This document shows positions 1 through 5,834 of a DNA stretch of 9,998 nt, piece by piece. Each line of letters starts with the position of its first letter. The first letter of the stretch is position 1. The notes under the pieces were generated by a model. That model was not told the origin of the DNA, ran no database searches, and was given only the letters and a program-made list of their open reading frames with translations. Origin of the DNA: Pseudomonadota bacterium (GTDB taxonomy: Bacteria > Desulfobacterota > GWC2-55-46 > JADFVP01); the NCBI GenBank assembly GCA_015222595.1, contig JADFVP010000171.1, positions 1-9,998 on the forward strand, in the 5' to 3' direction. The position numbers were made by a program, and so were the translations under genes.

Positions 1-1281
1 GGAGGGGCCAAGACAACAAAGCGGGTACTCTCCAACGGCATGACGCTTATTGTTAAAGAGGTGCACGCCAACCCTACTGTGGCCTTCTACGCCGCAGTGC
101 CCGGCGGCCTTCGCTTCGAGAGCAGCGAAGTTAACGGCGTCGGCAGCTTTACGGCTGCGATGCTCAGAAAAGGAACCGAGCGGCACACAAGCGAAGAGCT
201 GGCCAAAGAACTAGCGGCTCTGGCCGGAGGTGTCGGCGGCTTTTCGGGCTGGAACTCCACCGGGGTATCGGGCAAATTCCTCTCGCGCGACTTCGACAGA
301 GCACTCGGTCTCTTCAAAGAGGTGCTGACGGAGCCGACCTTCCCTGAAGACGAAATAAAAAAATACCGTGCCGACGTGCTCGCCTCGATAAAGAGGCAGG
401 AGGACTCGCTACCCAAGTTCACCTTTAAGTTATTTTTAAAGAACCTCTATAAAGAGCACCCGTACGGCATGCCGACCATCGGGACCAAAGAGACCGTAGA
501 AGCGCTGACGCGAGAGAACCTCGCCGAACACTATGCAAGCTTCTTCGTGCCGGGGCGCATGGTACTGACCGTCGTCGGCGATATCGACACCGAGTACGTT
601 GCCGCCAAGGTAGAAGAGGTCTTTAAAGAGTTCCGCACAGAGGCAACAGCGCTCGCGACCCCTGTTACCGAGACTAGGCGCAGCACTTCGCAGAGAGTCG
701 GTGAGATGAAGGAGAAGGCGCAGACGCACATAGTTGTCGGCTTTCTCGGCACGAGCATCGGACACCCCGACTCTTACGCCTTGCGCGTGCTCTCCGACAT
801 TCTCTCCGGACAGGGCGGCCGCCTCTTTGTCAACCTTCGCGACCGCCAGAGCCTCGCCTACTCGGTGCACGCCTTTATGCGCGAAGCCAAGGACCCCGGC
901 GTCTTTGCCGTCTACATAGGCTGCGCCCCTGAGAAGAGGGAGCAGGCTGTCGAAGAGATCTTCCGGGAGCTGAAAGAGATTTCCACCACTGCGGTAACGG
1001 ACGCTGAACTTGAAAGAGCTAAGAACTCGATAATAGGCGGCTACGAGATAGGGCTTCAGGCGGTCTCGGATCAGGCCGGAAACCTGACCAACTTCGAGCT
1101 GTACGGGCAGGGCTACGATTTTCAAGAAGAGTTCACCCGGAGGATTGAGGCCGTTACAACGGAGGATGTTCTCGGAGTTGCAAAGAAGTATCTACAACTC
1201 GACACGGCTACAGTAGCGGTGGTCGGGCCCGGCGTTGCTGTGGAAGAAGCAGACACAAAAACAGACGAAGCAACTAAATAA
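1..1281 (+). CDS. M16 family (insulinase/pitrilysin-like) peptidase, C-terminal part, 5' truncated by window edge
   Basis: The reading frame is open from base 1 (in-frame residues precede the first ATG at 40), so this is the 3' part of a longer gene and the ATG at 40 is probably internal. The translation starts with the M16 domain opening (K-R-V-L-S-N-G-M) and runs through an M16 fold plus an M16_C-like region. The zinc motif HxxEH, expected just before the conserved G-T at 172-177, is replaced by S-F-T-A-A (145-159). This half is therefore not catalytic by itself. The Arg and Tyr typical of the C-terminal M16 domain, which position substrate, are present in L-R-D-R-Q-S-L-A-Y (Arg 838-840, Tyr 859-861). 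This fits domains 3-4 of a fused two-half M16 protein, with an active first half upstream of the window; it could instead be the inactive subunit of a heterodimeric pair. The protein is probably periplasmic, but its signal peptide would lie outside. The next gene starts 20 bp downstream. Family assignment is firm; the domain arrangement is inferred. Confidence 0.88.
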   Translation, partial: GGAKTTKRVLSNGMTLIVKEVHANPTVAFYAAVPGGLRFESSEVNGVGSFTAAMLRKGTERHTSEELAKELAALAGGVGGFSGWNSTGVSGKFLSRDFDRALGLFKEVLTEPTFPEDEIKKYRADVLASIKRQEDSLPKFTFKLFLKNLYKEHPYGMPTIGTKETVEALTRENLAEHYASFFVPGRMVLTVVGDIDTEYVAAKVEEVFKEFRTEATALATPVTETRRSTSQRVGEMKEKAQTHIVVGFLGTSIGHPDSYALRVLSDILSGQGGRLFVNLRDRQSLAYSVHAFMREAKDPGVFAVYIGCAPEKREQAVEEIFRELKEISTTAVTDAELERAKNSIIGGYEIGLQAVSDQAGNLTNFELYGQGYDFQEEFTRRIEAVTTEDVLGVAKKYLQLDTATVAVVGPGVAVEEADTKTDEATK

Positions 1282-1285
1282 CCGT

Positions 1286-1292
1286 AAAGGAG
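1286..1292 (+). promoter_or_regulatory. Ribosome binding site for the gene at 1302
   Basis: AAAGGAG lies 9 bases before the ATG at 1302, in the 20-bp gap after the M16 stop codon. The strong match and good spacing fix the start of the secreted protein and suggest translation from a transcript shared with the peptidase. Confidence 0.75.
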
Positions 1293-1301
1293 CTAAGAGA
1301 T

Positions 1302-1811
1302 ATGAAGATAAAATACTTTAAAAGTTCAATAGCGGCTGCGGCGTTGCTCTGCGCATTTGCACTGCCGACCGGCGCGAACTCTGCCGAGAGCGCAGAGCAG
1401 AAGCTGAACGCAATAGCGGACGAGTTCGGCCCCGTGCTTCAACTGAGCGGCACTCCGGCGGTTCGCGAGATAAACGCCATAGCGAATCTCATAACGCCCG
1501 GAAGCGGCATGATGACGATAGACCTTAAGAAGACGAGCGGAGAGCTTTGCATGCTCGAAGCCGGCACAAAGAACAACATGATCCACTTCTCTCCTGAGCC
1601 GGAAAATACAAAGGAGGACATCCTCTACTTCATCAGCCCGGACGAGTTCAAAAGCAAAGGCCTTAGAGTAACCGACCTTGCGCCTCTGCCGACCGAGCTG
1701 AACAAGATGACGCCCTTAAAATGGTACTACTACGACGGCAAGGCGCACGAGCCGCACCACGGCAAGAGGCTCCACAGAGATTTTCTTGTGATGGCCATAG
1801 ACGTAAAGTAA
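1302..1811 (+). CDS. Small secreted protein of unknown function
   Basis: I do not recognise the family. The 169-residue product starts with a clear Sec-type signal peptide: a basic start (M-K-I-K-Y-F-K), an Ala/Leu-rich hydrophobic core (about residues 9-22), and a likely cleavage near A-N-S-A around residues 25-28. The mature part is about 140 residues, with no transmembrane segment, one internal Cys (in E-L-C-M-L-E), and a C-terminal region with a Trp-Tyr cluster (K-W-Y-Y-Y-D-G) and several His (E-P-H-H-G-K-R-L-H). It is expected to be periplasmic or exported. It sits 20 bp after an M16 peptidase gene and before a lipoprotein gene, all on the same strand, so cotranscription is likely. A role as partner or substrate of the peptidase is only a guess from position. 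The coding call is strong (signal peptide, Shine-Dalgarno); the function is unknown. Confidence 0.85.
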   Translation: MKIKYFKSSIAAAALLCAFALPTGANSAESAEQKLNAIADEFGPVLQLSGTPAVREINAIANLITPGSGMMTIDLKKTSGELCMLEAGTKNNMIHFSPEPENTKEDILYFISPDEFKSKGLRVTDLAPLPTELNKMTPLKWYYYDGKAHEPHHGKRLHRDFLVMAIDVK

Positions 1812-1855
1812 CTTAGCGGCAACCCGGATACGTTGAGTTGCCAATCTATCAAAAA

Positions 1856-1860
1856 AGGAG
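1856..1860 (+). promoter_or_regulatory. Ribosome binding site deciding the lipoprotein start
   Basis: AGGAG, preceded by a run of A, lies 7 bases before the ATG at 1868. A longer frame beginning with TTG at 1838 is possible, but it would start upstream of this site and add a charged segment ahead of the signal peptide. The site supports the ATG at 1868. Confidence 0.75.
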
Positions 1861-1867
1861 AAACGCT

Positions 1868-2260
1868 ATGCGTCGTCTTGGACTACTACTGCTCTTACTG
1901 ATGATCACGGTTTCGCTCACTGCCTGCAAGACGGTTAGTCTGTCGCACAGGAACGACAGACACAGCCCTCCGCCGCACGCCCCGGCCCACGGCCACCGGC
2001 ATAAGCACAAGAGCGGACTCGAACTTGTCTTCGACTCCGCACTCGGCGCCTATGTGGTCATAAAGTTCTCCGAGGTCTACTACCATGACGGCCACTACCT
2101 CCGCTACTCCGACGGCGGGTGGAGAGTCTCGACACACCACGACGGCCCGTGGAAGCAGGCCAAGAAGCACCACGTGCCGAGCGAACTGAAGAAGAAACAT
2201 AAGGTAAAGCAAAAGCATAAGAAGAAGCATAAGAAGAACAAGAAGCACTACGACGACTAA
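1868..2260 (+). CDS. Small lipoprotein with Lys/His-rich C-terminal tail
   Basis: Read from the ATG at 1868 the product is 130 residues. It opens with a lipoprotein signal: M-R-R, a Leu-rich core, then the lipobox L-T-A-C with the lipidated Cys at residue 20. The residue after Cys is Lys, not Asp, which in proteobacteria-type Lol sorting suggests the outer membrane. A His/Pro-rich stretch follows (about 27-45). Next comes a core with the pattern Y-H-D-G-H-Y-L-R-Y, G-G-W-R-V-S and G-P-W-K-Q, ending near V-P-S-E-L. This resembles small secreted proteins with repeated Tyr/Trp-Gly motifs of the type 'YxxGxWy...GPW...VP..L'. The last about 30 residues are almost all Lys and His, built partly from a repeated K-H-K-K unit. 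Binding of metal ions, anionic polymers or nucleic acid are possible roles of such a tail, but none is shown. It is the last gene before a strong terminator. Confidence 0.8.
   Translation: MRRLGLLLLLLMITVSLTACKTVSLSHRNDRHSPPPHAPAHGHRHKHKSGLELVFDSALGAYVVIKFSEVYYHDGHYLRYSDGGWRVSTHHDGPWKQAKKHHVPSELKKKHKVKQKHKKKHKKNKKHYDD
2213..2236 (+). repeat. Tandem 12-nt repeat encoding K-H-K-K in the lipoprotein tail
   Basis: Two perfect adjacent copies of AAGCATAAGAAG occupy 2213-2224 and 2225-2236. A related, degenerate copy (K-H-K-V) lies at about 2195-2206. The repeat is in frame, so copy-number change would lengthen or shorten the basic tail without breaking the gene. Confidence 0.8.
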
Positions 2261-2295
2261 CGCTTCGGCTCTTGCGTATATATAGATAAGACAGA

Positions 2296-2333
2296 CATTA
2301 AAAAGCCCCCGCAAAAGCGGGGGCTTTTTAATG
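2296..2333. terminator. Bidirectional intrinsic terminator
   Basis: A perfect 17-bp inverted repeat (2296-2312 and 2317-2333) flanks an AAAA loop. The core is G-C rich (GCCCCCGC/GCGGGGGC), with five A on the left and five T on the right, so both strands give a hairpin followed by a U run. It lies 35 bp after the lipoprotein stop and about 80 bp beyond the stop of the convergent receiver-domain gene. It can end both transcripts. Confidence 0.92.
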
Positions 2334-2413
2334 CGTCCGGCTGCTGTAGAGCAAGCCCTTGAAAACAGATAGAGACAAAGAAGAGGAGTGACAAAGAGAC
2401 AGAGAGCGAGGGG

Positions 2414-3334
2414 TCAGCACATTACCGTTGCAACCGTCTCGCGAACAGTACTGAAGGGGCTCGGCTTCGTCAGGTACTTGAGCCCGTTCTCCTTGATAAA
2501 GAGCCTCTGCTCGTCGTTGAGCGAGCTGGAGTAGAAGATGAAGCGTGAATCTATTCCCGGATAGATCTCGCAGGCCCTCTTGTAGAACTCTATTCCGCTC
2601 ATCTTCGGCATCTTAACGTCCGAGATTATAGCGGCGTAGTCGCCGCCCTTAAGCTTCACGCATGCCTCGGCGCCGTTTCTAGCCGTATCAACCGTAAACT
2701 GATTTTCAAAGAGAGCCTTTAAGAGGAAGAGGTTGTTCACTGTATCGTCTACTATCAGAATTCTCTTTCCTTTAGATTTCGATACCGGGGAGTTTGATGC
2801 CGGGGAATTATTTACAGGGGCTTTAGTTACGGGCAGCGCAGAGCGTCGCTTCAACAGGCCTTTATAGTCGGGCTGCGTCAGGACGAACCGCTCTATCTTC
2901 CTCTTGTGACACTCCATATCTATAGAGTAGTCGATGTTCAAAGAGATATCGACAGAGCCACTGGATTTTTCCCTGATGGAGTTCACGACATAGATGAAGA
3001 GTTCGTTAAGCTCCGACGACTCGATGAGAAGAATGGACTCTATCAACTCCCTCTTCGTCATTCCCTCCATGAGCGCCGTCTTCAACCTTATTAACGGCTC
3101 TTCCAGAGCCCACCTGGCCTCTTCATCAAAGGCAATAACGGCAGGGTAGTCGTCAACATCGTTCATATAGGCCATCGCAAGGCGCATGGCACTATAATGC
3201 ATCAACTCATCTTTGCTCATCTGCTTGAGAAAACGGGATAATGAGATGTCGTCGGCAAAGTGCTCAGCTGCCAGAACATATACATCGGCAGCGGACCTTT
3301 CGAGACCTGCCAGCCATTTTACCAATTTTCGCAT
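2414..3334 (-). CDS. Ferritin-like domain / response-regulator receiver fusion, copy 1
   Basis: The 306-residue protein has two parts. Residues about 1-160 look like a rubrerythrin/ferritin-type four-helix bundle. Helix 1 has Glu12, helix 2 has the E-L-M-H pair (Glu43, His46), helix 3 has I-E (Glu105), and helix 4 has His143 before K-R-K-I-E. These are positions used as diiron ligands in rubrerythrins, but the helix-4 Glu expected three residues before the His is not there (Met140; Glu141 is two before). Metal binding is therefore uncertain. A 25-residue Pro/Ser/Asn linker follows. Residues about 190-306 are a complete CheY-like receiver: acidic pair Asp196-Asp197, phosphoacceptor Asp239 in I-S-D-V-K-M-P, Ser269 and Lys290-Pro291. 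No DNA-binding or enzymatic output domain follows. AGAGG stands 5-6 bases before the ATG. A close paralogue lies 176 bp upstream in transcription order. The receiver call is firm; the ferritin-like call rests on pattern and helix layout. Confidence 0.85.
   Translation of the reverse strand: MRKLVKWLAGLERSAADVYVLAAEHFADDISLSRFLKQMSKDELMHYSAMRLAMAYMNDVDDYPAVIAFDEEARWALEEPLIRLKTALMEGMTKRELIESILLIESSELNELFIYVVNSIREKSSGSVDISLNIDYSIDMECHKRKIERFVLTQPDYKGLLKRRSALPVTKAPVNNSPASNSPVSKSKGKRILIVDDTVNNLFLLKALFENQFTVDTARNGAEACVKLKGGDYAAIISDVKMPKMSGIEFYKRACEIYPGIDSRFIFYSSSLNDEQRLFIKENGLKYLTKPSPFSTVRETVATVMC
2781..2840 (-). repeat. Imperfect 15-nt tandem repeats forming the linker of receiver fusion copy 1
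   Basis: Four 15-nt units can be lined up (2781-2795, 2796-2810, 2811-2825, 2826-2840). The first two share 12 of 15 bases, and the others are more diverged. On the coding strand they encode a five-residue period (L-P-V-T-K, A-P-V-N-N, S-P-A-S-N, S-P-V-S-K) between the ferritin-like and receiver domains. The paralogous copy 2 lacks this stretch. Confidence 0.7.
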
Positions 3335-3394
3335 GTCGTCCTCTCTATCTCTTGGTAGAGGAAACTCTGGGGGAGTTATTAGAGGAGTGATTCA

Positions 3395-3400
3395 ATTATA
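3395..3400 (-). promoter_or_regulatory. Candidate -10 element for receiver fusion copy 1
   Basis: On the minus strand this is a perfect TATAAT, about 60 bases before the start codon at 3334, in the 176-bp gap between the two paralogues. I see no good -35 hexamer at 16-18 bases, so the promoter is tentative. It does suggest that copy 1 can be transcribed separately from copy 2. Confidence 0.4.
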
Positions 3401-3510
3401 GCTTACCCTAATTTAACCGTTATCGCAAACAGCGTCATAGAGATTTGAACTTTCTACAAGTTGAAGAAAAGAGGCGAGCTAGACAGTAAAGCAGAAGAGA
3501 GAGAGCGAAC

Positions 3511-4368
3511 TCAGCACATTACGGTTGAGACCGTTTCGCGCACTGTACTGAAGGGGCTCGGCTTTGTAAGGTACTTGAGCCTGTTCTCCTTAAAGAACAT
3601 CTCGTGCTCCACCTCTAGCGAGCTGGTGTAGAAGATAAAACGGGAACTTATACCGGGGCTGATCTTGCTCGCCTTCTTGTAAAACTCTATTCCGTTCATC
3701 ATCGGCATATTAACGTCCGAGATTATAGCTGAGTAGTAACCCGCCCTCACCTTCTTAAAGGCCTCGGCGCCGTTCTTGGCCGTATCTACCGTAAACTGAT
3801 TGGAAAAGAGCGCCTTTAAGAGAGTCAGGTTGATCGCGGTATCGTCTACTATCAGAATCCTTTTCCTGTCGTCGCTCGTTGCAGGCAACGCGTTCATCCG
3901 CTCTGCCAAGTAGCTGTAATCTGGCTGAGTCATCACAAACCGTTCTATTTTCCTTTTGTGACTATCTATATCAACGGAAATATTGACCAGCCCGTTCGAC
4001 CTCTCCCTGACGGAATTGACGACGTAGATGAACAGCTCGTTCAGTTCCGAGAACTCGATGCGTATGATCGATTCGAGCAACTCTTTCTTCGTAATTCCCG
4101 CCTCGAGCGAAGTTCTCAACTCGATAAAGGGAACCTCTACGTCCCACCTGGACTCTTCGTCGAGCGCAATAACCGCCGGGTAGTCGTCCACATTCTTCAT
4201 ATAGGCCATTGCAAGGCGCATTGCGCCGTGGTGGCTCAACTCGTCTTTGCTCAACTGCGTAAGAAATCGCGCTAAAGAGATGTCGTCAGAAAAACGTTCT
4301 GCCGCCAGAGCGTAGACCTCGGAAGCGGATTTTTCAAGTGTTGCAAGCCATTCTATCAGTTCGCGCAT
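3511..4368 (-). CDS. Ferritin-like domain / response-regulator receiver fusion, copy 2
   Basis: This 285-residue paralogue of the gene at 2414-3334 has the same order of parts. The ferritin-like helices (about 1-150) keep Glu12, Glu43 and His46 (D-E-L-S-H), Glu105 and His137. The helix-4 acidic residue is again displaced (Asp133 and Asp135 around Ile134). The receiver domain (about 170-285) has Asp175-Asp176, phosphoacceptor Asp218 in I-S-D-V-N-M-P, Thr248, and Lys269-Pro270. A gap-free hand comparison of the 116-residue receivers gives 87 identical positions (75%). The last 19 residues differ at one position only. It lacks the repeat linker and six residues before helix 4 that copy 1 has. 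G-A-G-A-G stands about 8 bases before the ATG. There is no output domain and no kinase nearby. It probably came from tandem duplication with copy 1. Confidence 0.85.
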   Translation of the reverse strand: MRELIEWLATLEKSASEVYALAAERFSDDISLARFLTQLSKDELSHHGAMRLAMAYMKNVDDYPAVIALDEESRWDVEVPFIELRTSLEAGITKKELLESIIRIEFSELNELFIYVVNSVRERSNGLVNISVDIDSHKRKIERFVMTQPDYSYLAERMNALPATSDDRKRILIVDDTAINLTLLKALFSNQFTVDTAKNGAEAFKKVRAGYYSAIISDVNMPMMNGIEFYKKASKISPGISSRFIFYTSSLEVEHEMFFKENRLKYLTKPSPFSTVRETVSTVMC

Positions 4369-4705
4369 ACTGTTACTCTCACTTATACTGTTCGATAGTA
4401 CTGCCTGGGTGGCTAAAGACCGGCTCGCGATGAGTATCTATAAAATGATGGACTGGTAAGGATGCCACTAAAACTGGTTCGTAGAGAGTGTGAATAAAAG
4501 GCCCGGAGGAACTGTAGCGGCTACTGTCAGTCGCTAAGATGGTTGGTGTGACTAAAGTATTCTACCATATCTGAAGAAAAATCGCAAACAGGACAGCGCC
4601 ACCCTGAAAGAGCAAGGTAGACAGAGTATGGTCGTTTGTCGAATAAGAAGAGGGGTACTGACTTTACGAGGTAGTAGGGAGCGGGGCGACAAGACTGACG
4701 TACAG
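4369..4705. other. 337-bp stretch without a recognisable gene
   Basis: It lies between the start of receiver fusion copy 2 and the stop of the diheme cytochrome gene. I see no convincing coding frame, tRNA, riboswitch consensus or terminator. A + strand frame beginning inside it (4628) mostly overlaps the cytochrome gene antisense and is not supported. The promoter of copy 2 probably lies here; weak A/T-rich -10-like sequences are present near 4435-4445, but none with a matching -35. Confidence 0.5.
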
Positions 4706-5236
4706 CTACAGCTTCGGTATCTTCACGTTGGCCTCTCTAAAGTTTCCTTCTTTGGCAGTAGTGTGGCAGGCAATGCAGTTAGAAAAACTCTTAATGGCAT
4801 CTCTTCTGTAGATTATCGCCTTTATTCCCTGATGCTTCTTCTTGATATACGGCGTCTCTGTTATCCGCTTCGGGGTTGCGCCTTCGAGACTGTCGAGTAT
4901 CCTTCCCGAGCGCTTGGCGCCTGTGGTCTCTGCGCTGTTCGCCCCGAGATAGAGTACAAGTTCGGCGGCCACCCCGGCTTCGAGGTGGAGTTCGTGCCCG
5001 AAGTGCTCACCGGAGTCCTCTACTATCCTCTTCCACGACCCGGCGGGCAGAAGCCCCGGCAGGTAGAGAAAGTGGCACGACGAGCACTCGGAGGTATAGA
5101 GCACGCTCTCAACAGGGGGCAGAAAGCGCCTCTCGTACTTGCTGTCGTCTCTGCGTTCGAGTACCTGAGCAACTATAAATGCGCCGGTTATTACAACGGC
5201 TATAACCAATGCGACTGGCCTTTTGCTAAACTTCAT
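4706..5236 (-). CDS. Periplasmic membrane-anchored diheme cytochrome c (DHC-like)
   Basis: The 176-residue protein starts with a basic N-terminus and one hydrophobic segment (about residues 8-26) without a clear cleavage site, so it is probably an uncleaved anchor with the rest in the periplasm. Two heme c sites are seen: C-S-S-C-H (51-55) and C-I-A-C-H (154-158). Between them are features of the dihaem cytochrome c (DHC) family: P-G-L-L-P-A-G-S-W after the first heme site, E-H-F-G with His78, R-I-T-E-T-P-Y, and His135 in K-K-K-H. His78 and His135 are reasonable sixth ligands for the hemes (inference). DHC proteins pass electrons in the periplasm, classically next to other small hemoproteins or b-type cytochromes. 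The upstream neighbour is a His-rich four-helix membrane protein 82 bp away, a likely redox partner. The Shine-Dalgarno is purine-rich but sits very close to the ATG. Confidence 0.88.
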   Translation of the reverse strand: MKFSKRPVALVIAVVITGAFIVAQVLERRDDSKYERRFLPPVESVLYTSECSSCHFLYLPGLLPAGSWKRIVEDSGEHFGHELHLEAGVAAELVLYLGANSAETTGAKRSGRILDSLEGATPKRITETPYIKKKHQGIKAIIYRRDAIKSFSNCIACHTTAKEGNFREANVKIPKL

Positions 5237-5318
5237 TCCCTCACCCGACTTACCGCTGCTACCGTCTTATGCAACTACTCCGTGTCCGTTATCGGCACCT
5301 GTCTGCCATGCCGCTATT

Positions 5319-5735
5319 CTACCGCAGAAGGTAGAGATTTACAATACCGCCAATATGGGTAAAGAGCCACAGGAGCGCTACAACCGTACCGTAGAGCCTG
5401 TGCCGGTTGTTGAGCCTGTCAATGAGGCCTGTGCCGGGAAAGAAGCCTCTGTCGCTAGTGTCGCGTGTTGCGAGCAGCAGCGTAGCGCCAAGGAGCGCAA
5501 CAAGGGCCAGCGTGCCGTGAACGGCGAACCACGGCACCAGGGAGCGCGGCACGTCGACGGGTTCGCTTCTGAAGTAGTAGCCTGCAAAGTAGAGGAGCAC
5601 AAAGAGCCAGCCGCCGCCGACCATTGTGTACATCATCCACTTGTGGCACTGCTCGAACCGTTCTTTATCCTTCCAGATAAGGAGCACCGAGGCGATAATG
5701 AGTGCGCAGGCAGCAACTCCCCACACAGAGCCCAC
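5319..5735 (-). CDS. Four-helix membrane protein resembling DUF420
   Basis: The 138-residue product has four hydrophobic segments (about 5-21, 36-54, 67-89, 104-136) and His residues at their ends: His31 (C-H-K-W-M-M), His73 (V-H-G-T-L-A-L), His102 (R-H-R-L-Y-G) and His117 (T-H-I-G-G). This His spacing and the ending G-I-V-N-L-Y-L-L resemble DUF420 membrane proteins, often found near respiratory oxidase genes; heme or copper binding in the membrane is plausible but not shown. The start is uncertain. A GTG at 5733-5735 gives the full first helix, with only a weak GAGAG about 13 bases before it, and another GTG follows three codons later. The downstream diheme cytochrome gene starts 82 bp later on the same strand, which suggests a joint electron-transfer function. 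Membrane-protein call is firm; DUF420 membership is by pattern. Confidence 0.75.
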   Translation of the reverse strand: MGSVWGVAACALIIASVLLIWKDKERFEQCHKWMMYTMVGGGWLFVLLYFAGYYFRSEPVDVPRSLVPWFAVHGTLALVALLGATLLLATRDTSDRGFFPGTGLIDRLNNRHRLYGTVVALLWLFTHIGGIVNLYLLR

Positions 5736-5834
5736 TACTGAAAATATACTCTCGTAACTGATAACTGGCCTCTTGTACTGTTCTCAGTGTCTGTTAATCT
5801 ACTGTTGTTGATCGGCCCGCTCTGTTTCTTATAC

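Larger units (their letters stand above)
2405..4368 (-). repeat. Tandem gene duplication (two paralogous fusion genes)
   Basis: The two genes are direct repeats about 1.1 kb apart. DNA similarity is obvious at their 3' ends (from 2414 and from 3511, both opening TCAGCACATTAC on the + strand). It continues a few bases past the stops in a shared GAGAGCGA. Divergence and linker differences show the duplication is not recent. Confidence 0.8.

Noticed and set aside
436..1125. A 229-codon open frame on the minus strand
   Set aside because: It is antisense to the well-supported M16 gene and shows no domain, signal or ribosome binding site of its own.
1838..1867. Upstream TTG start for the lipoprotein gene
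   Set aside because: The AGGAG at 1856-1860 lies inside this extension and is correctly spaced for the ATG at 1868, where a textbook lipoprotein signal peptide begins.
1895..2314. A 139-codon Leu/Val-rich open frame on the minus strand that could look like a membrane protein
   Set aside because: The Leu/Val runs are the reverse complement of the Lys/His codon repeats of the lipoprotein tail, and the frame would begin inside the terminator hairpin.
2367..2412. Purine-rich tract next to the first fusion gene as a regulatory element or repeat array
   Set aside because: It has no regular unit. A similar purine-rich stretch follows the paralogue, so it is better explained as part of the duplicated 3' flank.
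4369..4705. Possible riboswitch or small RNA gene
   Set aside because: Only short imperfect stems (for example TAGCG/CGCTA near 4515-4536) were found and no conserved consensus was recognised.
4628..5362. A 244-codon open frame on the + strand
   Set aside because: It lies antisense to the diheme cytochrome gene, whose CxxCH motifs and DHC-family features are convincing. The + strand translation has no recognisable domain and an erratic composition.
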